Notes: generated from the letters alone by a model not told the origin. A stretch of DNA of 24,587 nt from Reinekea marina (GCF_030409715.1 NZ_JAUFQI010000002.1:1-24587), one strand, 5' to 3'; positions 14,950 to 23,304 are shown, numbered from the stretch's first letter. Made by a program: numbers and translations.

Positions 14950-14956
14950 AACTGCC

Positions 14957-15892
14957 TTACTTTACCAGGCCGATTTCTCGTAAGCGTTCCATTAGGTAGT
15001 CATGAGCCGTCGTGGGTTCAAACTGTTTCGGATTTTCTTCGGTGACGCATTGAGGCAAGCAATCTAAAGACATATCTGGATTGGCGTGCATGAAAAACGG
15101 AATCGAGTAACGTGACGTTTTTCCAGCTTCGCCTTTTGGATTCACCACTCGATGCGTTGTTGAAGGCAGCACTTTATTGGTTAAACGTTGCAGCATGTCA
15201 CCAACGTTACAAATAATCGTACCTTCGATCATTGAGATGCCAACCCATTCGCCTTTTTTACTGAGCACTTCTAAACCTTCTTGCTCGGAACCGACCAGTA
15301 ACGTAATAAGGTTAATGTCTTCATGTGCACCAGCACGAACATTCGGTAAGCTCGGATCGGTAATAGGCGGGTAGTGTAATGGGCGTAAAATTGAGTTACC
15401 CCAGTTTGCCTTGTCTTCAAAGAAATCCGCTTTTTCACCTATAAATAACGCAAATGCTCTTAACATTGTATTGGCCAGCTTATCGAGCTCGGTAAACAGC
15501 TCTAACATGACCGGCTTAAACTCAGGAACTTCTTCAGGCCATACATTCGGCGTCAACTGCGGGTACGGTGGTGTTCCGCTAATTTCACGGCCTACGTGCC
15601 AAAACTCTTTTAAATCTACATGGTCTGCGTTTTTAGCAATTTCAGTTCCGAAAGGCGTATAACCGCGAGTACCACCGTTGTCTTTAAAGTACTGTTTTTT
15701 AGTGTCTTCTGGCAACGAAAAAACCGCTTCCATAACAGCCATGGCACGTCGAATGAGGTCTGTAGAAATACCATGGTTTTGAATGCCCGCAAAGCCCCAT
15801 TCTTGGTAGGCTGCGCCTAGTTGGGCAACGAACGCATCTTGGTCTTTCGCAAAACTAGAGATATCAAGTGTTGGTACGGTGGGTTGAGTCAT
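14957..15892 (-). CDS. 2-oxoglutarate/Fe(II)-dependent dioxygenase, isopenicillin N synthase family
   Basis: 311 residues. The N-terminal DIOX_N segment (PTLDISSF, then EWGFAGIQNHGI at 31-42) and the jelly-roll core are typical of this family. The iron ligands are H190 and D192 in AGAHEDINLITLL and H247 in STTHRVVNP; R261 and S263 (RYS) bind 2-oxoglutarate. All are present. The enzyme should hydroxylate or otherwise oxidise a small molecule using O2 and 2-oxoglutarate. It directly follows the nucleoside-type ABC operon on the same strand; an oxidative step on an imported purine or pyrimidine is a reasonable but unproven guess. AAGG lies in front of the ATG at 15892. A terminator at 15910-15946 separates it from the permease gene. 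Confidence 0.87.
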   Translation of the reverse strand: MTQPTVPTLDISSFAKDQDAFVAQLGAAYQEWGFAGIQNHGISTDLIRRAMAVMEAVFSLPEDTKKQYFKDNGGTRGYTPFGTEIAKNADHVDLKEFWHVGREISGTPPYPQLTPNVWPEEVPEFKPVMLELFTELDKLANTMLRAFALFIGEKADFFEDKANWGNSILRPLHYPPITDPSLPNVRAGAHEDINLITLLVGSEQEGLEVLSKKGEWVGISMIEGTIICNVGDMLQRLTNKVLPSTTHRVVNPKGEAGKTSRYSIPFFMHANPDMSLDCLPQCVTEENPKQFEPTTAHDYLMERLREIGLVK

Positions 15893-15909
15893 TGTTATTT
15901 CGCCTTATT

Positions 15910-15946
15910 AAAAAAAACCTGCCAAGAGCTTGGCTCAAGACAGGTT
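15910..15946 (-). terminator. Rho-independent terminator between the permease and oxygenase genes
   Basis: On the minus strand AACCTG (15946-15941) pairs with CAGGTT (15921-15916), with a CCAAG/CTTGG stem inside, followed by eight T down to 15910. The T-tract ends a few bases before the oxygenase ribosome site, so only read-through or a new promoter would express the oxygenase. Confidence 0.82.
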
Positions 15947-15990
15947 GTCTCAGTGAAGCCCCAATCTAACGCTGGGTGAATTCAGTTATA

Positions 15991-16977
15991 TTAGGTACGC
16001 TCTTTCACGTACGGTTTACCAATAGCTTTTGGTGCCACAGCTCGGCCAATAAAGCCACCTAATAGGATGACCGTTAAGATGTATGGCAATGCTTCAATCA
16101 GCTGCACTGGGATGGTAAATGTACCAATAGCGGCTCCTTGAGTTCTGTCTGCAATAGCTTGCAAGATACCAAACATTAAGCAGGCTAACAGTGCGCCACG
16201 AGGATGCCATTTACCAAAAATTAGCGCCGCTAAGGCCATATAACCTTTACCCGCACTCATGTTCGGTAAGAACTGAGCCGTTACCGCAACCGATAAATAA
16301 ACACCGGCCAAACCAGCCAGAATACCACAAATTAACAAGGCAGAATAACGCATGGTGGTAACAGAAATACCCGCGGTATCTACAGCCGATGGGTTTTCAC
16401 CTACGGCTCGAAGGCGCAAGCCAAAGCGTGTTTTAAATAATATAAACCAGGTAATCGGAACCATGATAAGTGCCACATAGACCAGCAAAAAGTGCCCGCT
16501 GATCAGCTCGGAATAAATACCCCCAATGATAGGAACATCGGCTAACGCATCGGCAAACGGAAAATTAAGTGGTTCGAAGCGAGCATTAATGCCATTCGCA
16601 GAATCTACTAGGTTTGGCGTGTTACCACCTTGCTTAAACCAGTAATTACCCAGTGCAGCCGTTAAACCGGCCGCTAAAATGTTAATGGCCATACCAGAAA
16701 CGACTTGGTCACCGTTGTGAGTAACCGTTGCAAATGCGTGCATCATTGCAAATACAACCGAAACCATTACACCGGCCAAAAGGCCCATCCAAGGTGAGTT
16801 GGTTACATAGGCCGCAGCAGCACCGGCAAAGGCCGATGCCAAAATTTTGCCTTCCAAAGCAATGTTTACGATACCAGATCGTTCTGAAAACATACCGGCC
16901 AAAGCCGCAAAGATTAGAGGCGTTGCTACACGCAATGTTGCATCTAAAATAAGGATTAAATTAGTGAACGCTTCCAT
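15991..16977 (-). CDS. BMP-associated ABC transporter permease (NupQ/YufQ-like)
   Basis: 328 residues, eight to ten hydrophobic helices, of the BPD_transp_2 family that also includes the branched-chain amino acid and ribose permeases. TPLIFAALAGMFSERSGIVNIALEG near 20-45 is the family hallmark at the start of the core, and TRFGLRLRAVGENPSAVDTAGI near 185-206 is the cytoplasmic loop that contacts the ATPase. The gene starts 2 bp after the stop of the other permease, and its AAGGAGG ribosome site lies in that gene's last codons. With its partner it should form the membrane channel for a nucleoside or nucleobase importer served by the BMP proteins upstream. Followed by a terminator. Confidence 0.9.
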   Translation of the reverse strand: MEAFTNLILILDATLRVATPLIFAALAGMFSERSGIVNIALEGKILASAFAGAAAAYVTNSPWMGLLAGVMVSVVFAMMHAFATVTHNGDQVVSGMAINILAAGLTAALGNYWFKQGGNTPNLVDSANGINARFEPLNFPFADALADVPIIGGIYSELISGHFLLVYVALIMVPITWFILFKTRFGLRLRAVGENPSAVDTAGISVTTMRYSALLICGILAGLAGVYLSVAVTAQFLPNMSAGKGYMALAALIFGKWHPRGALLACLMFGILQAIADRTQGAAIGTFTIPVQLIEALPYILTVILLGGFIGRAVAPKAIGKPYVKERT

Positions 16978-16979
16978 GA

Positions 16980-18101
16980 TTAAGCCTCCTTCGCATCTGG
17001 TTTAGTTAACAGCGCAGACAATTTTAAATACGCTTTTTCAACAGGGTGCTTTGTCATGTTTTCTAAGGCACTAGAGAACAAGATAACTAAGCCTTGTAAG
17101 ACGACGATTATGCGAGGGTCAACGCCGTATTCAAACTGCAACTCACCGCCACCTTGATACAAGAAACCAAATAACAAGCTTGCTAAGATAATACCCACTG
17201 GGTGGTTTCGGCCAATTAATGCTACCGCAATACCTGTAAATCCAAAGCCATTGACAAGGTTCAGTTTAATTTGGTGGGCTTCACCTTGAACCACGTTAAG
17301 CGCGAAGAAACCGGCTAACATGCCAGAAACCAGCATGGTCATAATAATAGTTTTATCAAGCGGGATACCGGCGTATTTAGCCGCACTTGGGTTTTGCCCA
17401 GTGGCTCTAATTTCATAGCCCCAACGGGTACGCCACATAAAGAAGTACACACCCACACAGCATATTAATGCCCAAACTATTGATAGGTTTAAAGGTGAGC
17501 GCTGCAGGTTTATGCCTAAAGGCGAAAGCACTTCAGATATTTTTGGAATCCAAGCCGATTGAGCAAAGACCGCACTTTCAACTGACATCGAGCCTTCAAC
17601 TTTGAAGACTTCTACTAATAGATAACCCATCAAAGATGCTGCAATGAAGTTGAACATAATGGTCGTAATTACAATGTGAGAGCCACGCTTAGCTTGTAAA
17701 AAGGCTGGAATATAAGCCCATGCTGCACCAAAAATGCCCGCCGCCATAATGCTAAGCGGTAACAGAATGATGAAAGGCAGTACGTCACCTAAGGCTAAAC
17801 AGACAATGCCTACGCCCAATGCACCCACATAGGCCTGGCCTTCGCCGCCAATGTTGAATAAGCCCGCCTGAAAGGCAACCGCCACCGCTAGGCCAGTAAA
17901 AATAAAGCTCGTTGTGTAATAAAGGGTATAACCCCAGCCGTAAGAATCACCAAAGGCACCATAGGCCATCGTGTTTACAGCTTCAATTGGGTTAATGTCT
18001 AAGTACCAAAACATAATACCGGCTGCGAGCGCCGCTAACATGATGTTAACGATGGGGATAATGACTACATAGATCCACGCGGGAATTCGTTGCGCACTCA
18101 T
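16980..18101 (-). CDS. BMP-associated ABC transporter permease (NupP/YufP-like)
   Basis: 373 residues, about ten membrane helices. FNIGGEGQAYVGALG near 82-96 and TRWGYEIRATGQNPSAAKYAGI near 225-246 are the two family motifs that pair with those of the second permease; the latter is the EAA-like loop for the ATPase. The start codon overlaps the stop of the ATPase gene (ATGA at 18101-18098), and AGGAGA upstream lies inside that gene, so the two proteins are translationally coupled. Forms a heterodimer with the next gene product in the cytoplasmic membrane. B. subtilis NupNOPQ, which imports guanosine and related nucleosides, has the same gene order. Confidence 0.9.
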   Translation of the reverse strand: MSAQRIPAWIYVVIIPIVNIMLAALAAGIMFWYLDINPIEAVNTMAYGAFGDSYGWGYTLYYTTSFIFTGLAVAVAFQAGLFNIGGEGQAYVGALGVGIVCLALGDVLPFIILLPLSIMAAGIFGAAWAYIPAFLQAKRGSHIVITTIMFNFIAASLMGYLLVEVFKVEGSMSVESAVFAQSAWIPKISEVLSPLGINLQRSPLNLSIVWALICCVGVYFFMWRTRWGYEIRATGQNPSAAKYAGIPLDKTIIMTMLVSGMLAGFFALNVVQGEAHQIKLNLVNGFGFTGIAVALIGRNHPVGIILASLLFGFLYQGGGELQFEYGVDPRIIVVLQGLVILFSSALENMTKHPVEKAYLKLSALLTKPDAKEA

Positions 18102-19657
18102 ACGTTGGTCTCCTGCTGCAGTGCTTTAACTTCATCAGGCACAATATTGGCCATCATTAATCCTAAGATTTGTTCATTTGCCTTATCGGCCGGTACTTCA
18201 CCGACGATTTGTCCATCGAACATCACCAAAATTCGATCCGCTAAGCTCATGATTTCCTCAAGCTCAACGGAAATGAGCAACACGGCTTTGCCGGCATCTC
18301 GCATATCGATAACGCGTTGGTGAATGGTTTCAATTGCACCGATATCAACACCACGAGTAGGCTGACCAACCAAAAGTACATCGGGGTCTTGTTCCATTTC
18401 TCGTGCAATGACTAGTTTTTGCTGGTTACCACCAGAGAAATTTGCGGCTTTGAGATTTGGGTCTTGAGGACGCACATCCCATTTTTCCATTTTGGCTTTG
18501 CAGTCTTCGGTAATGGCTTCGACTTTCGTGAGTAATTTACCGTTGTAGTCTTGATGGCGATGGAAACCAAGAATATAGGCTTGTTCCGCAGGGAAAGAGT
18601 TAATCAAACCCATCTTATGTCGGTCTTCAGGAATGTGACCCACTTTTATGTCGCGTATTTCAGAGGGTGTTAACGGGTTTTCTTTAGTGATGGTATGCCC
18701 GTTAATGTCGATAGAACCATTTTGCAAAGGCTCAATCCCAGCGATAACATCTAAAAGCTCAGACTGACCATTACCACTGACACCGGCAACACCAACAATT
18801 TCACCAGCACGCACGTTGAAGCTCACATTATCAAGGCGAACAACGCCGGCATCGTTTTTCAATGAGACGTTTTTAACGTCTAGCAATACGTCTTTTGGTT
18901 CTGCAGGTTGCTTATCAACACGCAACAGAACTTTACGGCCGACCATTAATTCAGCTAAGTCTTCACGGCTGGTTTCGGCGGTTTTAACATGAGCCACCAT
19001 TTCACCACGACGCATAATGCTAACGTTATCTGTGGCGGCCATAATTTCTTGTAACTTATGGGTGATCAACATAACGGTATTGCCTTGCTCTTTCAGCGAG
19101 GCTAATACTTTAAATAGATGCTCTGTTTCTTGTGGCGTAAGTACGCCCGTCGGCTCATCTAAAATTAAGATTTTAGCGCCTCGGTACAGAGCTTTTAAAA
19201 TTTCGACGCGCTGCTGCATACCCACAGACAGCTCTTGAACCGGTGTATCTAAAGGCACATCTAAGCCATATTCATCGGCTAGGCGTTTTAACTCTGCACG
19301 AGCTTTATCAAGACTTTTATCGATTAACTCGCCGCTCTCAGCGCCTAATACAACGTTTTCTAGGGCGGTAAAGTTTTGAATCAACATAAAGTGTTGGTGA
19401 ACCATGCCGATGCCTGAAGCAATGGCCACTTTTGAATCGCTGATTCGGGTAACTTCGCCATCGATAAGAATATCGCCTTCATCGGCTTCATAGAAGCCAT
19501 AGATAATACTCATTAAGGTCGATTTGCCGGCACCATTTTCTCCGACAATGCCGTGAATGGTTCCTTTTTCGACTTTCAGATCGATATATTTGTTTGCGTG
19601 AACGGCACCGAAACGCTTGTCGATACCACGCAACTCTATTGCGAGTTGAGTTGTCAT
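18098..19657 (-). CDS. BMP-associated ABC transporter ATPase with two nucleotide-binding domains (NupO-like)
   Basis: 519 residues with two ATPase domains, as in ribose- and nucleoside-type importers. The first has Walker A GENGAGKST at 39-47, signature LSVGMQQ near 143 and Walker B ILILDEPTG near 165. The second has a degenerate Walker A (GVSGNGQSE near 290), a good FSGGNQQ signature and a Walker B in which the usual Asp and Glu are altered (LLVGQPTRG), so it probably binds but does not hydrolyse ATP; this asymmetry is common in the family. It begins the ATPase-permease-permease operon at 19657. The 122-bp gap upstream holds a strong terminator after the binding-protein gene. Confidence 0.92.
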   Translation of the reverse strand: MTTQLAIELRGIDKRFGAVHANKYIDLKVEKGTIHGIVGENGAGKSTLMSIIYGFYEADEGDILIDGEVTRISDSKVAIASGIGMVHQHFMLIQNFTALENVVLGAESGELIDKSLDKARAELKRLADEYGLDVPLDTPVQELSVGMQQRVEILKALYRGAKILILDEPTGVLTPQETEHLFKVLASLKEQGNTVMLITHKLQEIMAATDNVSIMRRGEMVAHVKTAETSREDLAELMVGRKVLLRVDKQPAEPKDVLLDVKNVSLKNDAGVVRLDNVSFNVRAGEIVGVAGVSGNGQSELLDVIAGIEPLQNGSIDINGHTITKENPLTPSEIRDIKVGHIPEDRHKMGLINSFPAEQAYILGFHRHQDYNGKLLTKVEAITEDCKAKMEKWDVRPQDPNLKAANFSGGNQQKLVIAREMEQDPDVLLVGQPTRGVDIGAIETIHQRVIDMRDAGKAVLLISVELEEIMSLADRILVMFDGQIVGEVPADKANEQILGLMMANIVPDEVKALQQETNV

Positions 19658-19733
19658 GACGCACCTGATAGTTGGTTATTGAAAGACTAGACGATTAAAG
19701 AACAGTGGTCTGTTTTTTAATAGTCCAGATACG

Positions 19734-19765
19734 AAAAAAGGCATTGGCTCTTAAGCCAATGCCTT
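19734..19765 (-). terminator. Strong Rho-independent terminator after the first BMP gene
   Basis: A perfect 12-bp stem, AAGGCATTGGCT (19738-19749) with AGCCAATGCCTT (19754-19765), around CTTA, followed on the minus strand by six T. It starts 15 bp after the BMP stop codon. Partial termination here would make the binding protein more abundant than the transporter. Confidence 0.92.
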
Positions 19766-19779
19766 AATTTTAATCGATC

Positions 19780-20778
19780 TTAGTAGTTACAAGTGTTGTC
19801 AGACATGTAGTCGTGAACCTTGATCTTACCAGCGATGATGTCAGCTTTGATTGCATCTACCTTCGCTTTTTCATCTGCAGAAATCAGTGCTTCGTTGTGC
19901 TGATCAACCGCGTAGTCAACACCACCTTCTGCTAGACCAAGAACCTGAATACCTGGAGTCCACTCACCGTTTTGAGCATCTTCCCAAGCACCGTAAGCTG
20001 CAACACCAACACGCTTAACCATAGACGTTAACATTGTGCCTGGCTGGATGTGGTTTTGGTTTGAATCTACACCAATTGCGAAAACGCCTTCGTCTTTAGC
20101 GGCCTGATAAACACCGATACCGGTACCACCAGCAGCTGCGAATACAGTGTCTGCGCCTTTAGAGATTTGAGACTTAGCAAGCTCAGAACCACGAGCAGGG
20201 TCATTAAATGCTGTTGGCGTAGAACCTGCCATGTTTTGTAATACAGTGATGTCACCAGAAATGTGCTTAGCACCTTGCTCATAACCACATGCGAACTTAC
20301 GAATAAGAGGAATGTCCATTCCGCCTACGAAGCCTACAGTGTTTGATTCAGACTTAAGTGCCGCTAATGCACCCACTAGGAAAGAACCTTCATGCTCAGA
20401 GAAAACAATAGACTGAACGTTTGGTAGATCAACAACCATATCAATGATGACGAACTGGCTATCTGGGAACTCAGCCGCAACTTTAGTTACTGAAGAAGCC
20501 ATGTTGAAACCAACGGCAACGATTGGGCTATTGCCACGACTCGCTAAACGACGAAGACCCTGTTCACGCTGCTCTTCGTTTTGTGGTTCAAATTCACGAA
20601 CGGCAACGCCTTTATCCATAGAGAACTTCTCAGCTCCGTTACGGAATACAGCTTCGTTGAATGATTTATCGAACTTACCTGCGGTATCGTAAACAACCGC
20701 TGGGTTAAAGTCTGCTGCGATGGCAGATGCAGACATACCGATAACGGTAGATGCAGCTAAAGTTAATAATGCTTTCAT
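19780..20778 (-). CDS. BMP family ABC transporter substrate-binding protein (copy 1)
   Basis: Periplasmic binding protein of the Bmp/PnrA family, which in characterised cases binds purine nucleosides or related compounds. 332 residues with a signal peptide (MKALLTLAASTVIGMSASAIA) and no lipobox, so it is free in the periplasm. Family marks in the mature part are AVVYDTAGKFDKSFNEAVF near 28-46, PDSQFVIIDMVVDLPNVQSIVFSEHEGSFLVGALA near 105-140 and AAAGGTGIGVYQAAKDEGVFAIGVDSNQ near 212-240. The last is the ligand-pocket region. AGAGGA precedes the ATG. The gene lies downstream of an exact RutR-type operator. It is clearly paralogous to the protein encoded immediately upstream. Confidence 0.93.
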   Translation of the reverse strand: MKALLTLAASTVIGMSASAIAADFNPAVVYDTAGKFDKSFNEAVFRNGAEKFSMDKGVAVREFEPQNEEQREQGLRRLASRGNSPIVAVGFNMASSVTKVAAEFPDSQFVIIDMVVDLPNVQSIVFSEHEGSFLVGALAALKSESNTVGFVGGMDIPLIRKFACGYEQGAKHISGDITVLQNMAGSTPTAFNDPARGSELAKSQISKGADTVFAAAGGTGIGVYQAAKDEGVFAIGVDSNQNHIQPGTMLTSMVKRVGVAAYGAWEDAQNGEWTPGIQVLGLAEGGVDYAVDQHNEALISADEKAKVDAIKADIIAGKIKVHDYMSDNTCNY

Positions 20779-20863
20779 GGAGAGTCCTCTATACGTATTT
20801 ATTGTTAGTGTTTCTAGTTTACGCGTGGCATACCATTTGGTGGCGATGCCACTTTAAGCTTTG

Positions 20864-20879
20864 TTGACCATATGGTCAA
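20864..20879. promoter_or_regulatory. RutR-type operator (perfect 16-bp palindrome)
   Basis: TTGACCATATGGTCAA is an exact match to the RutR box consensus I recall for E. coli, TTGACCAnnTGGTCAA. RutR is a TetR-family regulator whose binding is relieved by uracil or thymine. The site is 86 bp upstream of the first BMP start and would fall about 20-30 bp downstream of the start site predicted from the TATAAT at 20904-20909, a position suited to repression. Confidence 0.75.
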
Positions 20880-20903
20880 TGGAATTGCTTAAAATTCTTT
20901 TTC

Positions 20904-20909
20904 ATTATA
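20904..20909 (-). promoter_or_regulatory. -10 element of the copy 1 BMP promoter
   Basis: An exact TATAAT on the minus strand. No good -35 lies 16-18 bp upstream (GATGTA is the nearest), so the promoter may be weak or need activation. The rest of the 20779-21002 gap is AT-rich. Confidence 0.5.
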
Positions 20910-21002
20910 CACGCTGAATGACCAGTTACATCGCTCAAGTCAACTTTCATTCATCTTTTATTCATAAATGAAATCAACTTCGATCGTGCCTAATTTTATT
21001 CA

Positions 21003-22010
21003 CTAGCCTTCTATAAAAGGCACCGGACACTGGTTGGTGGCGTTGTAATCGACCACTTTAATTTTGCCCGACTTAATAGCGTCGCGAATTTTGTTGATCT
21101 TTTTCTCATCGCTTTTTGAAACCAAACCGCGGTTGAAAATATCCAACACCCAATCAACACCATTTTCGGCGAGACCAAGCTCTGTAACACCTGGGTTCCA
21201 AATGCCTTTTTCAGCATCTTCCAGAACGTTATACGCAGCAATGCCAACGTTCTTAACCATTGACGTTAACATGGTGCCGGTATGTAAAAAGTTTTGATTA
21301 GAATCTACGCCGATAGCGTATACATTAGAATGGTTGGCCGCTGCTTCATAAACCCCATTCCCAGTACCACCGGCGGCGGCATAGATCACCTCGACACCTT
21401 GAGTAATCATTTTACTGGCCAGTTCATTACCCTTTTCCGGAATCGAAAAGCCCGAAAAATCGGTAGAAGCCATACTCAAATACACTTGAATATCATCATT
21501 AATATAGGCGGCACCTTGTGCGTAGCCACAACCAAAACGGCGAATAAAAGGTAAATCTACACCACCGATGAAACCAATTTTATCGCCCTTTGCTTTTAAC
21601 GCCGCTAACGCGCCAACCACGAATGACCCTTCGTGCTCTTTAAACACAATTGATTGAACATTGGGTAAATCGACTACGGAATCAATAATAGCAAACTGAG
21701 TATCGGGAAATTGTGGCGCAACTTCTTGAAGAGCCGATGCGAAAGAAAACCCCAATGCAATAATAGGGCTACGACCCTGCTTTGCTAAATTGGTCAATTG
21801 ACCGACAAATTCATCCGGAGAACTCGGGTTCGCCTCAACGAGATTTCGACCATATTCGGCCTTAAACGGCACAACCCCTTGGCGATACATGGCCTCATTA
21901 AATGAGCTGTCGAATTTAGGCGCCTCGGTATAGACCACCGCTGGGTTACTGGCCAACGCTAACGGTGCAATTACAGCAACTATGGCGCAGGCGATCGATT
22001 TTAAGTTCAT
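21003..22010 (-). CDS. BMP family ABC transporter substrate-binding protein (copy 2)
   Basis: 335 residues from the ATG at 22010, chosen because it begins a signal peptide (MNLKSIACAIVAVIAPLALA); an ATG 54 bases upstream would put 18 polar residues in front. It matches copy 1 along the whole length: AVVYTEAPKFDSSFNEAMYRQG, then VDLPNVQSIVFKEHEGSFVVGALAALKA and YAAAGGTGNGVYEAAANHSNVYAIGVDSNQN. Differences cluster near the first pocket segment: D-T-A-G-K becomes T-E-A-P-K, and Q-N-E-E-Q-R-E-Q-G becomes S-S-P-D-E-F-V-G-Q, so the two may differ in ligand or affinity. Only one ATPase-permease set follows, so both probably feed it. It has its own promoter with a TTGACC half-site. Confidence 0.92.
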   Translation of the reverse strand: MNLKSIACAIVAVIAPLALASNPAVVYTEAPKFDSSFNEAMYRQGVVPFKAEYGRNLVEANPSSPDEFVGQLTNLAKQGRSPIIALGFSFASALQEVAPQFPDTQFAIIDSVVDLPNVQSIVFKEHEGSFVVGALAALKAKGDKIGFIGGVDLPFIRRFGCGYAQGAAYINDDIQVYLSMASTDFSGFSIPEKGNELASKMITQGVEVIYAAAGGTGNGVYEAAANHSNVYAIGVDSNQNFLHTGTMLTSMVKNVGIAAYNVLEDAEKGIWNPGVTELGLAENGVDWVLDIFNRGLVSKSDEKKINKIRDAIKSGKIKVVDYNATNQCPVPFIEG

Positions 22011-22097
22011 ATTATTTTTCTCATTAAGGAGTTGGTACAGCCACGTCAATTTACATCCATGCATTTTATCTCAACGACCTTGTCCAAAGATTGACCG

Positions 22098-22126
22098 ATT
22101 ATACAGTTATTTCGACGATATCAAAA
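22098..22126 (-). promoter_or_regulatory. Promoter of the copy 2 BMP gene
   Basis: An exact TATAAT (minus, 22103-22098) with TTTTGA 17 bp upstream (22126-22121), or TTGATA at 15 bp. Just downstream lies GGTCAA (TTGACC on plus at 22091-22096), half of the RutR-type palindrome found before copy 1. Confidence 0.6.
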
Positions 22127-22171
22127 ACAATGCAAGACAGTATTGAGAATCGTCAGTCTTTTGTGAGTTTT

Positions 22172-23185
22172 TTACATCGGACAGATGATTTCACCTGTCT
22201 CAATCTGATTCCAGTTCTTAATCGACACCCGATCAAACCTCTCTAATTGACCACGATCAACATGATCTGTAGCGCCGACCTTGTGCAACAAGGCTGTCAT
22301 TACAGATTCAGCGCCACGAGTTGCGCCATCTTCACATTTTAACGCTATAGCTAATTTGAGATCTGGAATAGCGGCTATATAGACGCCTTCGGCACCCACT
22401 TTCAAAAACACTCGCTGGCCTAAAGCTTCCATCATTTCTGTGCAATATCGCTTTGTACCTGCGACCATGAACGGGTTATTCACTACCGCATTGAACATGG
22501 TTCTACACGCTTTTTGTCGCTCAGCTGAAAGATTAGAAGGATCTGCAAATTTTGCAAAACCTAAGGCTAAGTTGAACAAAGGCATCGCCCATGTAGGTGC
22601 AGAGCAACCATCGGGAGAATGCGGCAACGTTGAAAAGTCTATTTCACACATTTGCCCCATAGTGTCTGCAATGGTTTGCTGAACATCGTGCTCCACCTGT
22701 ATGTAACCTTTAGAGTCTACGTTTAGTAGCTTTGCCAAACCCAACATACCGGCGTGTTTACCCGAACAGTTATTGTGCAAGTTATTTGGCGTTTCACCTT
22801 TACCTGCAAGTTCATAACCTGCTTCAACAAACATGGGCCAATGGTGCCCACATTCGAAATCTTTCGGCGTATGCCACAGCTTAGCTAGCATTTTCTGTAC
22901 CGTTTCGGTGTGTCTTTGCTCGCCATTATGTGAAGCACCTAAAATAGCGATCTCTTGCTCGGTAAAATCGTATTTTTGCGCACCGCCTCGCTCTAAAAAT
23001 GCTAAAGCTTGCAGCGCTTTAATGGCACTGCGCGGATACACCAATGGTTCCATATCGCCCCAAGAGTGGAGCGTTTCACCCGAGGAGTTTACAATAATTG
23101 CTTTAATTTGGTGCGCAGATTCGGTAATGCCACCGCGTTTAACCTGTACATTGATAGCAGGGTGGTTCATAAGGTGAGGCTCCAT
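22172..23185 (-). CDS. L-asparaginase, Rhizobium etli-type (asparaginase II family, PF06089)
   Basis: 337 residues. This class is unrelated to E. coli-type asparaginases and uses two Ser-Lys pairs and a structural zinc. Residues equivalent to those I recall for R. etli ReAV are all present, mostly shifted by five: S53 and K56 (PRSAIKAL), S85 (GASHNGE), the zinc ligands C140 and K143 (NNCSGKHAGM) and C194 (DGCSAPTW), and K262 (FLKVGAEG). CEDGATRG near 284-291 is another family motif. It should hydrolyse asparagine to aspartate and ammonia in the cytoplasm; no signal peptide is seen. The ATG at 23185 has AAGGTAAG upstream; an ATG five codons later lacks a ribosome site. It lies upstream of, and on the same strand as, the copy 2 BMP gene, whose own promoter separates them. 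Confidence 0.88.
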   Translation of the reverse strand: MEPHLMNHPAINVQVKRGGITESAHQIKAIIVNSSGETLHSWGDMEPLVYPRSAIKALQALAFLERGGAQKYDFTEQEIAILGASHNGEQRHTETVQKMLAKLWHTPKDFECGHHWPMFVEAGYELAGKGETPNNLHNNCSGKHAGMLGLAKLLNVDSKGYIQVEHDVQQTIADTMGQMCEIDFSTLPHSPDGCSAPTWAMPLFNLALGFAKFADPSNLSAERQKACRTMFNAVVNNPFMVAGTKRYCTEMMEALGQRVFLKVGAEGVYIAAIPDLKLAIALKCEDGATRGAESVMTALLHKVGATDHVDRGQLERFDRVSIKNWNQIETGEIICPM

Positions 23186-23304
23186 TGATTTTGGCTTACC
23201 TTAGTACGCATTAAGCCGTTAAATCAATCCTTTCACCTTTAATGACGTCTTTGAATCGCCTACTAAATGGGATAAAGTAAGCTCAAACAACAAGAGCTTT
23301 CATC

